Shown: piece by piece, positions 1-10,916 of the stretch
How positions within the stretch are numbered: the stretch's first letter is position 1
How the letters are laid out: each line of letters begins with the position of its first letter
NCBI GenBank assembly: GCA_907163375.1
Contig: CAJQUW010008930.1
Span: 62,001 to 126,000, forward strand
Source: Prostheceraeus crozeri
Taxonomy: Eukaryota; Platyhelminthes; Polycladida; Euryleptidae
Length of the DNA: 64,000 nt
Reading direction: 5' to 3'
Position numbers and translations under genes: made by a program
Notes under the pieces: generated by a model
Told to the model about the DNA's origin: nothing
The model's input: the letters and a program-made list of their open reading frames with translations, nothing else
Databases searched by the model: none

Positions 1-650
1 AGAACAACTCTGTCCAATTTCAGTGGCGGGTATCACACCTATCAAGCTCTGAGCAGATTTTGCTACCTTGGTTACATGATGGAATCCGGTATTGTTTCAG
101 GAGTGCATTATCTGCTCAATCTGGCTGCCGAAAGTTTCGTGAGTTGTCGCCATTTCTAACATCGAGGGCGACTCCTTTATGGATGAAAGGCCAAGTGTAT
201 GACGCGTGTGTGAGGTGCATGGTATACGGCAGTGAAACATAATCCATGAAAGTCGAAGATCAGCAAAGAATGATGACAGCAGAACGCAGAATAATTCGAT
301 GGATGATGGGTGTATCTTTAAAGGACAGGTTCGCCTCTTCCATGCTTCTCCAGTTTCTTGGAATCGAAGACATCAAGAGCGTCGCAAAAATGAATCGTCT
401 TAGATGGTTCGGGCATGTTCTCCGGAGGCCAGAGGATAACTGTGTCAAGAAGGCGTATTGCATGGACCTACCGTGGACAACGCTGAGAATTTTCCCTAAG
501 ACGTGGCGCAAAACGGTGCTTGCTGATTGAGGGGAGCTTGGCCTGAAGGAGAGTGATGCTGCAAACCGTGAATTGTGGAGAAAATCCATTGCGAATAACC
601 GCCCTCCCCTGCGAAGAATGGATAGTAGTCGTAGAACGAGAAAGTAAGAA
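1..650 (+). mobile_element. LINE (non-LTR retrotransposon) pol 3' fragment, decayed
   Basis: The plus strand encodes the C-terminal part of a LINE reverse transcriptase ORF in broken frames. Visible pieces are an FCYLG-like stretch near 55-75, a region KGQVYDACVRCMVYGSET ending near 240, an in-frame stop just after it, then RLRWFGHVLRR (about 390-425) and a final LWRKSI near 575-590. This order is the usual tail downstream of the RT domain in animal LINEs. The RT catalytic core would lie before the window. Stops and frame changes show it is dead. A related tail is found at 62690-63050. Confidence 0.8.
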
Positions 651-859
651 GTAAAAGTAAGCTTAGAAGCACTCCGACTCAGTTTCCTGGGTTAAACTTG
701 AAATGTATAATTTCATATACATATTTAGGTCTACTTTATAACTGAAATGGACAATTGATTTGCCGTTTCAACCTTTAACAAATGCACAAGTTTAGAATGT
801 TCCTGGTATATTGCTTTCATTTCGGGTTTTTTCCTAGGAAGGCTTTACCAAGATCATTT

Positions 860-1040
860 TGCACGAGAACTATTTTGACTTGATATCATGAAGAGTTGTG
901 AATAATTTTGTAAATATCTGTATTTCTGGATAGTAGACTTAAGTCTATGTGGAACAAATATTTTACAACTCAAGTTTGAGACATTCAAGTAGGTCTACAT
1001 CTAAAAGATGGACATTTATGGGTGGTTGTATGATATTTTT
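860..1040 (+). repeat. Dispersed repeat, copy A (pair with 20310-20490)
   Basis: About 180 bases match 20310-20490 in the same orientation with scattered differences. Shared blocks include TTTTGTAAATATCTGT and a GATGGACA...ATGGGTGG block. Both copies lie next to LINE coding debris: this one just after a LINE tail, the other just before a LINE RT fragment. It may be non-coding sequence of one LINE family. The flanks 651-859 and 1041-1356 hold nothing I recognise. Confidence 0.6.
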
Positions 1041-1356
1041 CATGATATGGGACTGTTCAATATTTGAAGTTCATGTGGCGTTGGTTAATGACCAGTCCCA
1101 TTAACAATGACGTAGGCAAAATCAATTATATGTGCCCTTTTAAAAGAGAAGCTCAAATAGCGACAGTTTCCAGCATTAATTAAGAATCAATTTCTAGTGC
1201 GAGGACCATTCAGCTATTAAGAATTTGATGTATGCAAAAAATGAAATAAACAATAACCAATTTTAAATACTCATTGATTTTCTTCGCTCGACATAATGCA
1301 TGCAATTAGTAATGCAGGATATTGTTTCTATTCATTGAAGCTATCTTCTATTCCAG

Positions 1357-1581
1357 TCTCAGCAGTTTCAAAAGACATCTGCTCGAGTTCGACGTAAAAT
1401 GTGGTGGGAAAATCTACGGATGAAGATAATCCTCGGAGTTGTTATATCGGTAGTCATCTTAGTCATTGTGCTCATCATTTTGTTTTCTACAGGGGTCCTT
1501 CCACCAAAATCTGGAGGCAGCAGTGGTGGAAATCCGAAAACCACTGCCCGTCCAAGCTTGCCTCCTACCACTAAACCATAA
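1357..1581 (+). CDS. VAMP/synaptobrevin R-SNARE, terminal coding exon
   Basis: An acceptor (TTCCAG at 1351-1356) opens an exon read in phase 0 and ending in TAA at 1579-1581. The 74 residues start with the end of the SNARE helix (SQQFQKTSARVRRK), then the juxtamembrane KMWWENLRMK signature of VAMP2/3/8, then one hydrophobic anchor of about 22 residues (IILGVVISVVILVIVLIILF). VAMPs are tail-anchored R-SNAREs that drive vesicle fusion with syntaxin and SNAP-25-type partners. The SNARE motif exons must lie left of the window. The anchor is followed by an extra luminal tail of about 29 residues rich in Gly, Ser, Thr and Pro (STGVLPPKSGG onward). Most VAMP2/8 proteins end within a few residues of the anchor. 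FSTGV recalls VAMP8, but the subtype is not certain. Anchor and WW signature are strong evidence; subtype is inference. Confidence 0.85.
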   Translation, partial: SQQFQKTSARVRRKMWWENLRMKIILGVVISVVILVIVLIILFSTGVLPPKSGGSSGGNPKTTARPSLPPTTKP

Positions 1582-2486
1582 TTTTGAAAACACTTTTCCA
1601 TCTTGTTTCGCTACCTATCTTTATCATTTCCGTACACAGATTTACAAACAAATTTCTTGAAATTTCTAATCGTGATGGTAAAGTGTCCTTGATGTATTTT
1701 TTCTAATGTTTCTGCGAAATTTTCGAATACAGAATTGATTAATGTCCCATTGCATGTAGTTTTCATTCGCCTCTGCATCGAACGCGCAATTTTTATCTAT
1801 TCTGCATGTGTCATCCGGTGCTGGGTAAACACGTGAAACATCGACTAAAAGTGATCGATGGCGTTCACGCAAAAAATGCTATGCTGTATAGGCTAATGAA
1901 GGGCAGAAATTATTCAAAAACAGTTTGTCTAAGTTCACAGATTTCGTTAATGATTCAGGACATTGTCACGAACCGATTATGCCGCTCGTTATTTATTCTA
2001 GTGCCACCGCACGACCTCATTAATTCCTGACAAGAAAAGCTATAATTGTAAAGCATGAACAATTCAGCATTCGTTCAACGATGGCCTACTCTCAGCTCAC
2101 ATCCACAACACAGGATAGACTTAAACTGAACACCAGTCGACCATTTTGCATTCCCGATATCCATTTATCCATTCGTTTCAAATATGACCACTTCCCATCG
2201 ACCAAATCAACATCGATATTGTACTTAAGTCCAATTGCGCTCACGCTTCGCATTCATGTACGTAATCATTCCATAGAGTAGGACATAGGTATTGTCGCCT
2301 CAAAAAAGTATCTGTATACAGTGAAAATATGTATATCAAAAGATTCAGTTTTTCGCGGAGAGTGGTCCAAAAATTATTTGAGCATTTTTGAATAAGATCA
2401 AAATTTGCCAATTTGCTACCGAGATGACTCTCCTAAATAAGCAGTATGAAACAAGTTTGATATCAAATGGAATGAATATTTGATAA
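1582..2486. other. Probable VAMP 3' UTR, then unassigned sequence
   Basis: The first part is presumably the 3' UTR of the VAMP gene. I saw no clear AATAAA close to the stop codon. Short open frames here match no family I know. Confidence 0.4.
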
Positions 2487-2504
2487 TACCCGGCTAACAA
2501 AGTA

Positions 2505-2815
2505 CGTATCTGCTACGTATCGGGGGAGTAGCAGAAATGCGTAGCAGAAACCAATTAAAATGGCGGCATAGGCCACGTACCTGCTACGTAGCATGGTGCT
2601 ACTTGTTGCTACCAATTGAAACGTTGCCGCTACTCAATTGACCCTATAATGGAACCTACCGCTACGCTGAGGCACCAATTGCTACCGGTATGCTACGTAG
2701 CAGAACCTTTTGCTACTCCTCCTACGTATCTGCTACTGGATGCCACGTACTGCTACGGCGACGCTACGTAGTTGCTACTAATCACATACCAACTGCTACA
2801 CTGGCGCTACGCTAC
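2505..2815. repeat. GCTACGTA motif cluster, left block
   Basis: GCTACGTA, TGCTACTTG, CGTAGCAG and close variants occur every 10-25 bases on both strands. The same vocabulary fills 9507-9935 in inverted order, so it looks like a subterminal repeat array. Confidence 0.7.
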
Positions 2816-5800
2816 ATTCTATCACTCCATTTCTTGTTTGTTGTCAAAAGTCCACCTCAATCAATAGGCCTGCCGTCCAACTTATCCACAGCTATGAAAA
2901 TCAGAATACAATATTTCCGGAATATCAAAACACAAATCATCAAACAAACGATTTTATTCCCAATACGTATGTACACCTTATCAAATGTCCTACTCCGGCA
3001 CTCTCACCCTCATGCGTCTGCCATCTCTGCCCTCTCCGGGACAATCTTCTAGGGGCTTGTTTTAACCAGTTCCCCACAAGGACACCTGATTCTTGCATTA
3101 CCAATTTTTATAAATGGAGTTTTCTCAATTGCCTCTGAAAAAAGGAAGAACAATTCTTCAGAAGGGTACTCAATCTGCATTTGAGAATATAACAAAATAC
3201 AACTTAGTGATAAAACCAGTAAGTTTGGAATACGTGCAATTCGTACTACAAAGGAATCAAAAATGTGTCTCTGATAAGACGCAACGTTTCAAGCTCATCT
3301 CTAAGCTTTGCAACATCGACTTTGCTACACTTTCACAAGTTTTCAAGCATTTTGTAGTAGATACTTGTACATGCAATTAGGACATCTTTGTAAGCGTTTG
3401 TTTGAATTTTCTGAATTTAGTTTCCTCCCACATTCACCGAAAGAATAATAACTTGACTTAGCAGATTTTAATCGAGGTCGGACTAGCAATATTCAGATAA
3501 CTACAGAAACATTTACCATTCAGCATTTTTATTAGCTTCTTTTTTCACACTGATTTGCTCCTTCACACCTATTTCTCGACATAACAATCTTGAATAAACA
3601 CAACCATTTTAATGATTATAGCAAATACAGTGAAAGCATAGAAATAGTTAATAATTTTTTTGGTCTCTTGTTTTGGTTCCTAGGTTTTGCACAGACAGTA
3701 TAGATCATAGCTATGAAAAAATAGAGAGCCTCTACTGATAGTCCCGGCGCCAGGACGGTTTTTTTTGCATGGAACGAGCCCAAAGATAAGACTTTCACAG
3801 AATATTCTAAACCCTATGGCTACTAAGAAAACGCGCGCCTTCGAGTTTCAACGTATCCCTTTGATATGCAGACCAGATCAAAGAAAAAGGACAGGTAATT
3901 GAAGAAAATTGAAGTTTGGTGTGTTTTGCTCCGACTATGCGAGATATATTAACTCAAGCGCTGTAATTGTGGCATGATATAATTTCAGGGCATGAAGTCA
4001 TGTAATCATCTACCATTGCCGACCAAAACCAAACACATTTGGATTCAACAAGCATCTTAAGTAAACATGAAATTTTGATCAAATTCAAGCTCAAGCCTTA
4101 AGTATCTAACAACTCTTGCAAATATCGCATATAAAATTTATCCTATCACGCGATTAGAACGCATAGAAGATATATCATGCCGCAAATAATGTAGCTAGAG
4201 TTAATAGATCTCGCATAGTCGAAGCAAACACATCAAGCAGACATATTGGTCGAAAAATTTTCCTTCAATTAACATGTAATTTTCTTTGATCTTGTCTATA
4301 GATCAAAAGAACACGCTAGAACTCTCGGAAGGTGAGCATTTTCGTAGTAGTCATAAGGTATACATCATTCTGTGTCTCGTTCCATGCAGAGGCTCGTTCT
4401 GCGGGACTATATAAATATATTTCCATGTTTCCTTTTTGTATTTGTTGCAATCATTCAAATTTTATTATGGGCCATATAACGAAATTTGCATCCAGATTCT
4501 TTTGTCCAAAGTTAGCACCTGTTAAGATTGAAACGGTGATCTCAGACCATTAGATGATTTCACTGAATTTTGTGGCTTTTCAAACTGGTGTTGTAACGAT
4601 TTTATGTATTGAATAACGCTTTGAGCGTGTCCGTTCAAAATTGTCATCTTTTAACTGCAATTTAGTATAAAGCATATTTTTGTTTCACACAGCATACCAT
4701 GATGTAGTAATTGACCAATTAAAACTATCATAGATAATAATCAGATTTTCAATGCGTTTGAAACAATGTGATCAATAAATTGATAAACACAAATGTCTTC
4801 GTTTTCCTTTCATACAAGTGTCCGGTGCCAAAGTCAATCAAAATTATGTAACTTATATCGAGAACAACCTCGACCTCGATTAAAATCTAATCGAAGTCAC
4901 ATCACTGATTTTACCCATTTTACCAAGTGTGCTCGTCCAAAGGGGGAAACTCGTACAGGAAGCTACACTTGGTCTAATTTTGATAAGTGTCTGATATCAC
5001 TGTGCTAAATTTTCGGAAGAGCTTGATATAGAATCAAGTATGTTGAGTATGTACCATGCGCTCAAAAAGTCTTCCATACTTCATTAATGCTGATTTATAG
5101 AAAAATTATGCATCATTGAAGAGTTGGGATGATAATTAAGTGATTATACACTGACAGTGATATGGATAACAATGAGATTTCTTTCATTAACTCAATTTAA
5201 ATTGCTGTCACTTTTGAATTTGTTTTTATGCTACAAATTTATATACAAATCAACTTATAGGCCCTATATTTTACCATCATTCATTTACGCCTACTTGTGT
5301 TTTGCTTACGGTATGATGTTTGACAAAAAGATATTGTTTACATCTATTTCAATTAACACCAAATCGACATAAAAGAATTAAACAGAAACATTTAAGATTG
5401 CTTCAGAATTCAGTAAATTTTTTAAACCTCAATGAATATGTATCACTTCAATTGATCAACTTCAATTAATCAATTGACGATCTTAATTATTTTTGAATTG
5501 CCTCTAGCTTTCACAGGAATAAAATAAATTAAGAGATTTATTGAATCAACGTTTCGAGATTCTTTAACGAGAGAGACAAAAAATCACTAACACATTACAG
5601 TCAAACAATACATGAAAAACCGAATAAAGGCCCACACTAGGATTGCATAAATATTTTACTCAATTAAGTTTAAAGCCGAAGAGCAAAGAAAACTTTTATC
5701 AAGTTATTTCATAATAAAAAAAGTCATGTAAACAATAAATGCCGCATGCATCTCTAGCTTGCAAGTTATGACAGACATACTACAAAATACTTCATAATTG

Positions 5801-6238
5801 CAATTGAAGAGAATGAGACAGCATTATGAAACACTATTCAATTGTAGAGTACTTTCATTTAAAATATGTTGATTGCGGTCTCATGCATCATCACTTCCTT
5901 CGCACTACTTGAAGCCGACTTTATGTATGCCTACCTATCATTGAATAATATTGTAAAATTATTGAATGATCCAGAAGAAAGGGTGGGCAAAAGGCTAATA
6001 TTATACATGAAATTCAAGTTACGAAAATTAGACAGCTAGCCGAAAGCCTTTCTTACTTACTTATTAGCTCTAGATTTTCCTAGTCCGAAACAGTCGCCTG
6101 ATGAACTCGATGGTCAAGCACATCTAGATGCTGGTTCGAAGATATTCTCACACGAATTGGTCACCCTGAAATGGCAACATAACATGTGATATGATCGATT
6201 ATTCGGCATTATCGTAGCCTATGTAAAATAATGTAAAA
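2816..6238. other. Unassigned sequence inside the GCTACGTA element
   Basis: Only short open frames under 125 codons are present, with no family match that I can see and no convincing splice structure. Composition is AT-rich. Confidence 0.5.
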
Positions 6239-6512
6239 CAATTTTTCTTGCATTGTGCTAAAAACAAGCGGGTCACTCCTTCTTTATATTTGCCTTCATA
6301 AAGTAATGTACAGTAAAATTTGAGTAGGTAAAAACCACGGCGCTTCGTGTGACAGACACATCAAAAAGTGGTCCTCCCACCTTTTGATGTGTATGTGACA
6401 CGAAGCGCCGTGGTTTCTACCTACTCAAATTTTATATGTACATAACTTTATGAAGGCAAATATAGAAAGGAGTGACCCCTTGTTTTTAGCACAATGCAAG
6501 AAAATAGAATTG
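6239..6512. repeat. Foldback (long hairpin) element, about 270 bp
   Basis: Two arms of about 125-130 bases are inverted copies of each other around a short loop near 6370-6385. Outer stem: TTTTCTTGCATTGTGC at 6243 against GCACAATGCAAGAAAA ending 6504. Inner stem: ACCACGGCGCTTCGTGT against ACACGAAGCGCCGTGGT. Mismatches are few, so a transcript would form a long near-perfect double strand. I could not settle a target duplication. It is best read as a foldback MITE. Confidence 0.85.
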
Positions 6513-7284
6513 CCTCTTGTTCCCAGCCTTTAACATCATATGCAAAACACTAATTTTTATGTTTAAAATTAATTATGAGCATTACTGCATGCATATAATT
6601 ATGCATGAATGCAAATACATGTAAAACTGATATAAGTCAATCATATAGCCTATTGACAAATGTAAAATAGCATATCAATTGTCAGTTTATTTGTCAATAT
6701 CACGATATATAGTAGAGAATGCAATGGGCATAACCATCAGTATTTTATAGGCCTATCCCTATATGAAAGAAATTAATCATTTCAAAAATTCCACTTTATC
6801 ACTGATTTTGGTTTATAGTGCAAAGCCACTGCATCACAACTTTTCACATTAGTAATGCACTAGACAATGCGTTTTCCAATTCTTGATGACAGAACTGAAT
6901 TACAAAAGAAGAAATTCATACTACACCTAAATTAATCATTCTATGTGGTTTTGGCCCTAGACTGCTGTAGTTTTCGGAAAAGTCAAGTTGATTTAATTTA
7001 CATCAGCCAGATATTTCAAAAGTTCAGAGCTATTATCTTCAGGACAAAGATTACGAGAATGGTAGTGATTCAAAAATGATAGATTGGCAAATGATTGGTT
7101 GGCAAGTAATCAACTGATTTTGAATAGACGGAAGACAAGTGATTATGTTATATCCTCCAAGCATAAGAATGCCAACTGAGCCACTACCGCATTTTGATTT
7201 TTCTCAGAAAGTGAGGAATCTTGTATATCATTCGATCGAAACCTCGATTCATCGTGTCACGTTATCAACTTGATTCGTGTTTTA
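6513..7284. other. Unassigned AT-rich sequence
   Basis: No coding region, RNA gene or repeat structure that I could support. Confidence 0.4.
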
Positions 7285-7920
7285 AATTGTGAGTTTGCGC
7301 CGCTTGCGCCATATCCGACGCTATTTATCAACGGATGCGTGTAAAACTGTGGTGTGCAGTACTATTCTTTCTCGAATTGATTACTGTAATTCAATTTCTA
7401 TACAACTGTCCCAACGTATCTTCTGGATAAGCTACAGCGTATTCAAACAATGCGGCGAGTTAATTATGCGTATTACGAAATATGATCATAATCGTGTCAT
7501 CTTTCTGATTTACACTGGCTTTCGTATCAGACAACGGATATGTTTTTAAAATTTGTGTCACTGTGTACAAGATTCTTCAGGGCCTTGTCCGTCCTATTTG
7601 TCAATCTCGTATCCGTATGTTCCTAGGCGATCGTTTGCGTTCATCTGATGATGACCGAATTCTGAGTCTCGCAATTAATCGACTCGATTCGGAAGAAGAT
7701 CATTTTCCTATGCTGCACCCGTAATTGGGAATTCCTTACCCAGAGATGTGAGAACTCAGCATCCTACACTCATGTAAAAAGTCTTTGGAAGACACACTTT
7801 ATTTCTTCCCAATCGCTGATGTGTTTATGTTATTTTGTGTACATGTAATGTTGTATAATTTGTTGCGCCATGAGCACCAGTAATGGCGCTCTATAAATAT
7901 ACAGTTATTATTATTATAGT
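7285..7920 (+). mobile_element. LINE 3' end (CR1/jockey-like), decayed
   Basis: The plus strand encodes the C-terminal region of a LINE pol: LRRLRHIRRYLSTDACKT, then SRIDYCNS (about 7370-7395), and after frame breaks LAINRLDSEEDHF and a WNSLPR-like motif near 7725-7745. This pattern lies downstream of the RT palm in CR1 and jockey-type LINEs. The copy ends in GCGCTCTATAAATATA followed by TTATTATTATTAT, a typical short-repeat LINE 3' tail. Several frameshifts show a dead 5'-truncated copy. Confidence 0.8.
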
Positions 7921-9169
7921 GTTAATGCGTGATTTATGATTTCTTTGTGTATTCTGAATGACTATCATAGCAAATATTCTTGTATAGTATAGCCTACATA
8001 TCTTCTGCTCCTGAAGAGGATAGCAGTGAGCCATTAAAATATATCGAGCTGATTCAAATTAGATCAACTTGAATTTTCCGATAGCCACAATAATTCTAGT
8101 GTTTCGATTGTTCATAAGCGTCTGAATGAAATTCTGTTGTACACCACTTATATACATAAAGCTCTTATTTCATTGATTACATATTAAAATAGGAATTTGC
8201 ATGCAAACTTACATGTTGCGACGAAAGTAATCGACACAGAAATATGAGAAGCATTGAGATCGAAAACACGCAGTTGAAAATAGCGACAAGTCATATTGTC
8301 TATGGTGGATCAAATATGTTTTGATTGCTTCATTCACAAGAAGTTCTGCTCTGCTGATTTCGATTTTCACTGGATAAATATATCAATTTTCGTACATGTA
8401 AATCTAATCGCGGAATGAAAAAGTTGCTTTCGTTCGAGGAATTCTTCACCACGGCGAAGGTTGTATTATTTAATTCATGTGTCACTCAATCTGATATTGT
8501 GCCCGATGAAAAAGACAACACTGAGAATGATCTCTTTACAACGGATGAAGGATATAGCAGCAATGCGTACGTTGTTAAAGTCCACACTGCTAATTTGACG
8601 TAACATCATCATTACTCAGCTTCGCGATGCCATGAATTTAATGCCCGCTGCACGCTTGTCTATGGCAGCACGCGAGACGCGTCAGCGCATCATCGATCCA
8701 CCTGTTTCTGTAGCTGTCGGCATCGAAACCGACAAAGACGAAGGCCGAAGGATGGATAGCGATGGAATGTGTCTGCTAATGCGAGAAGGGCAGGAAGATT
8801 GCGCAACGGAACTTGACTGTGGAAAGCTTTCAAAATCACATCACTTCTGCAGATTCAGATGCATAGCATGCTGCTAAAAGCAAACTGAATTTACTATATA
8901 ATTGGTTACTACTAGGTTCATACAAGGTGTCATCGTCAAAAATTAGAGCGGAGAGAAAAAAACTAAAAGTTTTCTTTAACTTTAAAAGCTTTTAAACTTA
9001 AGACTTAAAAACTAGCGAGCACTCAAAAGATCATTTCATTTGAAGACACAATTGTGAAATGCGGCATTTCAATCTTGTGAGATGGCGTGACAGTTTTTCC
9101 TATGCATAAAAATACTGTCCGCGTGAAAGAGACTAAAGCAATAATGCCTTTGATGCATCAAATATATCT
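7921..9169. other. Unassigned sequence
   Basis: Two short frames at 8415-8603 and 8632-8877 lack recognisable domains. I do not call them genes. Confidence 0.4.
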
Positions 9170-9490
9170 AAATGCATAGAAAGGAATGAGAAGAGCGACG
9201 GATCGAACAAGGAGAAAAGAGAGAGAAAGAAATATGAAGAAGATAAAGTGGAAAATAACAGAGAAGAGAAAGAGAGAAAGGAAAGGAGAAAATGAGAAGA
9301 TATGAGGAGATACGAAGAAAAGAAGTGGAATAGCAAGTGAACAATTTGAAGAAAAAGAAGAAGAGAGAGAGAGAGAGATGGATGAAAGATGGAGAGAGGA
9401 GCAAGAAAAGAGAGAGATGGATGAAAGAGGATGGAGAGATGAGAAGCAGAAAAAAAGAGAGGAGGAGAGGAAAAGAGAAATCGAGGGAGG
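9170..9490 (+). repeat. Polypurine (GA-rich) tract, about 320 bases
   Basis: The plus strand is almost wholly A and G, with GAAAGAGAGAGA-type runs and few pyrimidines. Frames through it give low-complexity Lys/Arg/Glu or Ser/Leu/Phe products and should not be taken as genes. Such a tract can adopt triplex-type structure. It abuts the right GCTACGTA block. Confidence 0.85.
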
Positions 9491-9506
9491 TTATTATTTT
9501 TTACTG

Positions 9507-9790
9507 CTACGTAAACACAACGCATGTGTGCTACGTAGAAGCAACCGAGCAGCTACCGACTGCTACGTATCCACAAAGTTATCTGCTACGTGTGGCAACC
9601 GAGCAGCTACCGACTGCTATGTATCCTCAACGTTTATAAACTACGTAGAGGCAACCGAGCAGCTACCGACTGCTACGTATCCGCAACGTATATTTGCTAC
9701 GTGGAAGCAACCGAGCAGCTACCAACTGCTACGTATCCACGACGCATTTGCTACGTAGAAGCAACCGAGCAGCAACGCTCATATAGGCAA
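9507..9790 (+). repeat. Minisatellite, about 55-57 bp unit, 4-5 copies
   Basis: Copies begin near 9530, 9587, 9643, 9698 and 9752. Each has the core GCAACCGAGCAGCTACCGAC followed by TGCTACGTATCC and a variable tail before the next CTACGTAG. The last copy is partial. The unit contains the GCTACGTA motif of the surrounding element and looks like local amplification of its right end. Confidence 0.9.
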
Positions 9791-10212
9791 AACGTCAAAA
9801 GCGCTGAAAATATGCTGTAAGTGTAGGATAAGTATCATAAGCTACGTGGCTGCTGCGTACTGCCACCAACCAACTTGCTACGCTACCCTTTGGAACGTTT
9901 GGCACCGACTGCTACGTATCAGCTACGTAGGATTGTCAGCCGGGTAAGCATCCTAACTAAGCGGAAATAGAGCTGATAAATTATCAAGGGAATTTCATGA
10001 ATTGCATACAGAGTCTTCATGAAAAAGTCACGACATTATATGCTTTTTTGGGTGAATTTACAAGTTTTTAATTCAATTTTCACCGGCATGATTTTATGAT
10101 TCGATCACTAAATTTATGTTTCATTTCTTGAACTGAATAGGGATTTGGACCCATTTAAATCTTTCAAAGTTAAATGAAATCATTGTCTTTGATTATGCTA
10201 TTTTCTGCCAGT

Positions 10213-10455
10213 TGCAGGTTGCCTGTGATGATCACGCTAAAGAAAATACTCTTGAGGTTGAGCATGGAAGTAAAAGGAAACCATGCATCGAATGGTTAAT
10301 TCAACAAGCATCAAATGTCCAAGGCAGTCATGAAAATCTGTGAAATACCATTCTATAAAATTAGATTTTGTTAGCAATTCGAAGGGTTCCTATTACTTTC
10401 ATGCTCAACCTCAAGAGCATTTTCTTAAGCGTGATCATACCATAGGCAACCTGCA
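10213..10455. repeat. MITE with about 70-bp terminal inverted repeats
   Basis: The left arm starts TGCAGGTTGCCT at 10213 and contains CTCTTGAGGTTGAGCATG. The right arm is its inverted copy ending AGGCAACCTGCA at 10455. Arms are about 70 bases, with indels and roughly ten mismatches, around a unique centre of about 100 bases. It sits about 300 bases upstream of the PRPF38A start codon, so it may lie in that gene's promoter or 5' UTR. The flanks 9947-10212 and 10456-10752 hold nothing else recognised. Confidence 0.8.
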
Positions 10456-10752
10456 TTGGATATTAGCACTCAATATACTAATACATCAAGGTTGATGCTC
10501 GATGTCAATGAAGTACACATGCACGTCTCCTTCATGCATGAACATTGTCGAATGTCGAAGAATCTAGAATTGAATAGAAAAAAGCAATGATCGGAGTACA
10601 GAAAGCATAATATTTGGTTGATTGTGTGGAACGTAAGATTAATTCTCCTCCATGTGAATACTATGTTCAAGATTTGTTATAATGTATCAAAATATTATAA
10701 GCTTGCTTCTACTATTTTTCGAATTATCGAATATATAGTACCTTTTTCTGAT

Positions 10753-10882
10753 ATGGCTAATCGAACAGTGAAAGATGCTCATACCGTTCACGGTACAAAT
10801 CCACAGTACCTGATCGAGAAAATTATCAGAAGTAGGATTTATGAGTGCCGTTATTGGAAGGAAGAATGTTTCGCAGTATCTG
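10753..10882 (+). CDS. PRPF38A: PRPF38A exon 1 (pre-mRNA-splicing factor 38A)
   Basis: ATG at 10753 opens MANRTVKDAHTVHGTNPQYL, nearly identical to the N-terminus of animal PRPF38A, which fixes the start. The exon encodes residues 1-43 plus one base and ends at donor G|GTACGT (10883). PRPF38A is a nuclear protein of the spliceosomal B complex, needed around activation, where it binds MFAP1 and other B-specific proteins. The five exons (10753-10882, 23364-23523, 24412-24533, 26530-27298, 33269-33452) join in consistent phase to 1365 bases, 454 residues plus stop. The human protein is 312 residues; the excess is in the repeat tail of exon 4. Intron 1 is about 12.5 kb and contains a whole LTR retrotransposon starting 34 bases after the donor. 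Confidence 0.95.
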
Positions 10883-10916
10883 GTACGTTAAATGCAAATT
10901 CAAGGAGTAACTTCGG
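10883..10916 (+). promoter_or_regulatory. PRPF38A intron 1 donor region, squeezed against a retrotransposon
   Basis: Donor GTACGT starts at 10883. Only 34 intronic bases remain before the LTR at 10917, and the last five (TTCGG, 10912-10916) are its target duplication. Confidence 0.85.

Larger units (their letters stand above)
2487..9946. mobile_element. Large element with GCTACGTA-rich inverted ends
   Basis: The left end reads TACCCGGCTAACAA at 2487, and the right end is its inverted form ending GCCGGGTA at 9946 (one mismatch in about 14 bases). Inside each end is a block dense in GCTACGTA and CTGCTACGTATC motifs: 2505-2815 on the left and 9507-9935 on the right. If the element runs CCCGGC...GCCGGG, a TA dinucleotide flanks both sides, consistent with a TA target duplication. 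The interior holds a foldback repeat, a LINE tail, a purine tract and a minisatellite, but no transposase that I can recognise. It could be one non-autonomous transposon filled by later insertions, or two independent inverted copies of a shorter repeat. Confidence 0.5.

Noticed and set aside
8415-8877. Two short plus-strand frames as small genes.
   Set aside because: No domain, no splice support, no recognisable family.
9507-9790. Regular repeat with variable segments that superficially resembles a CRISPR array.
   Set aside because: Units of 55-57 bases differ throughout, there are no uniform spacers or cas genes, and the DNA is animal. It is a minisatellite.
2487-9946. A Polinton/Maverick or Helitron reading of the 7.5-kb element.
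   Set aside because: No polymerase, integrase, capsid or Rep/helicase frame is visible.
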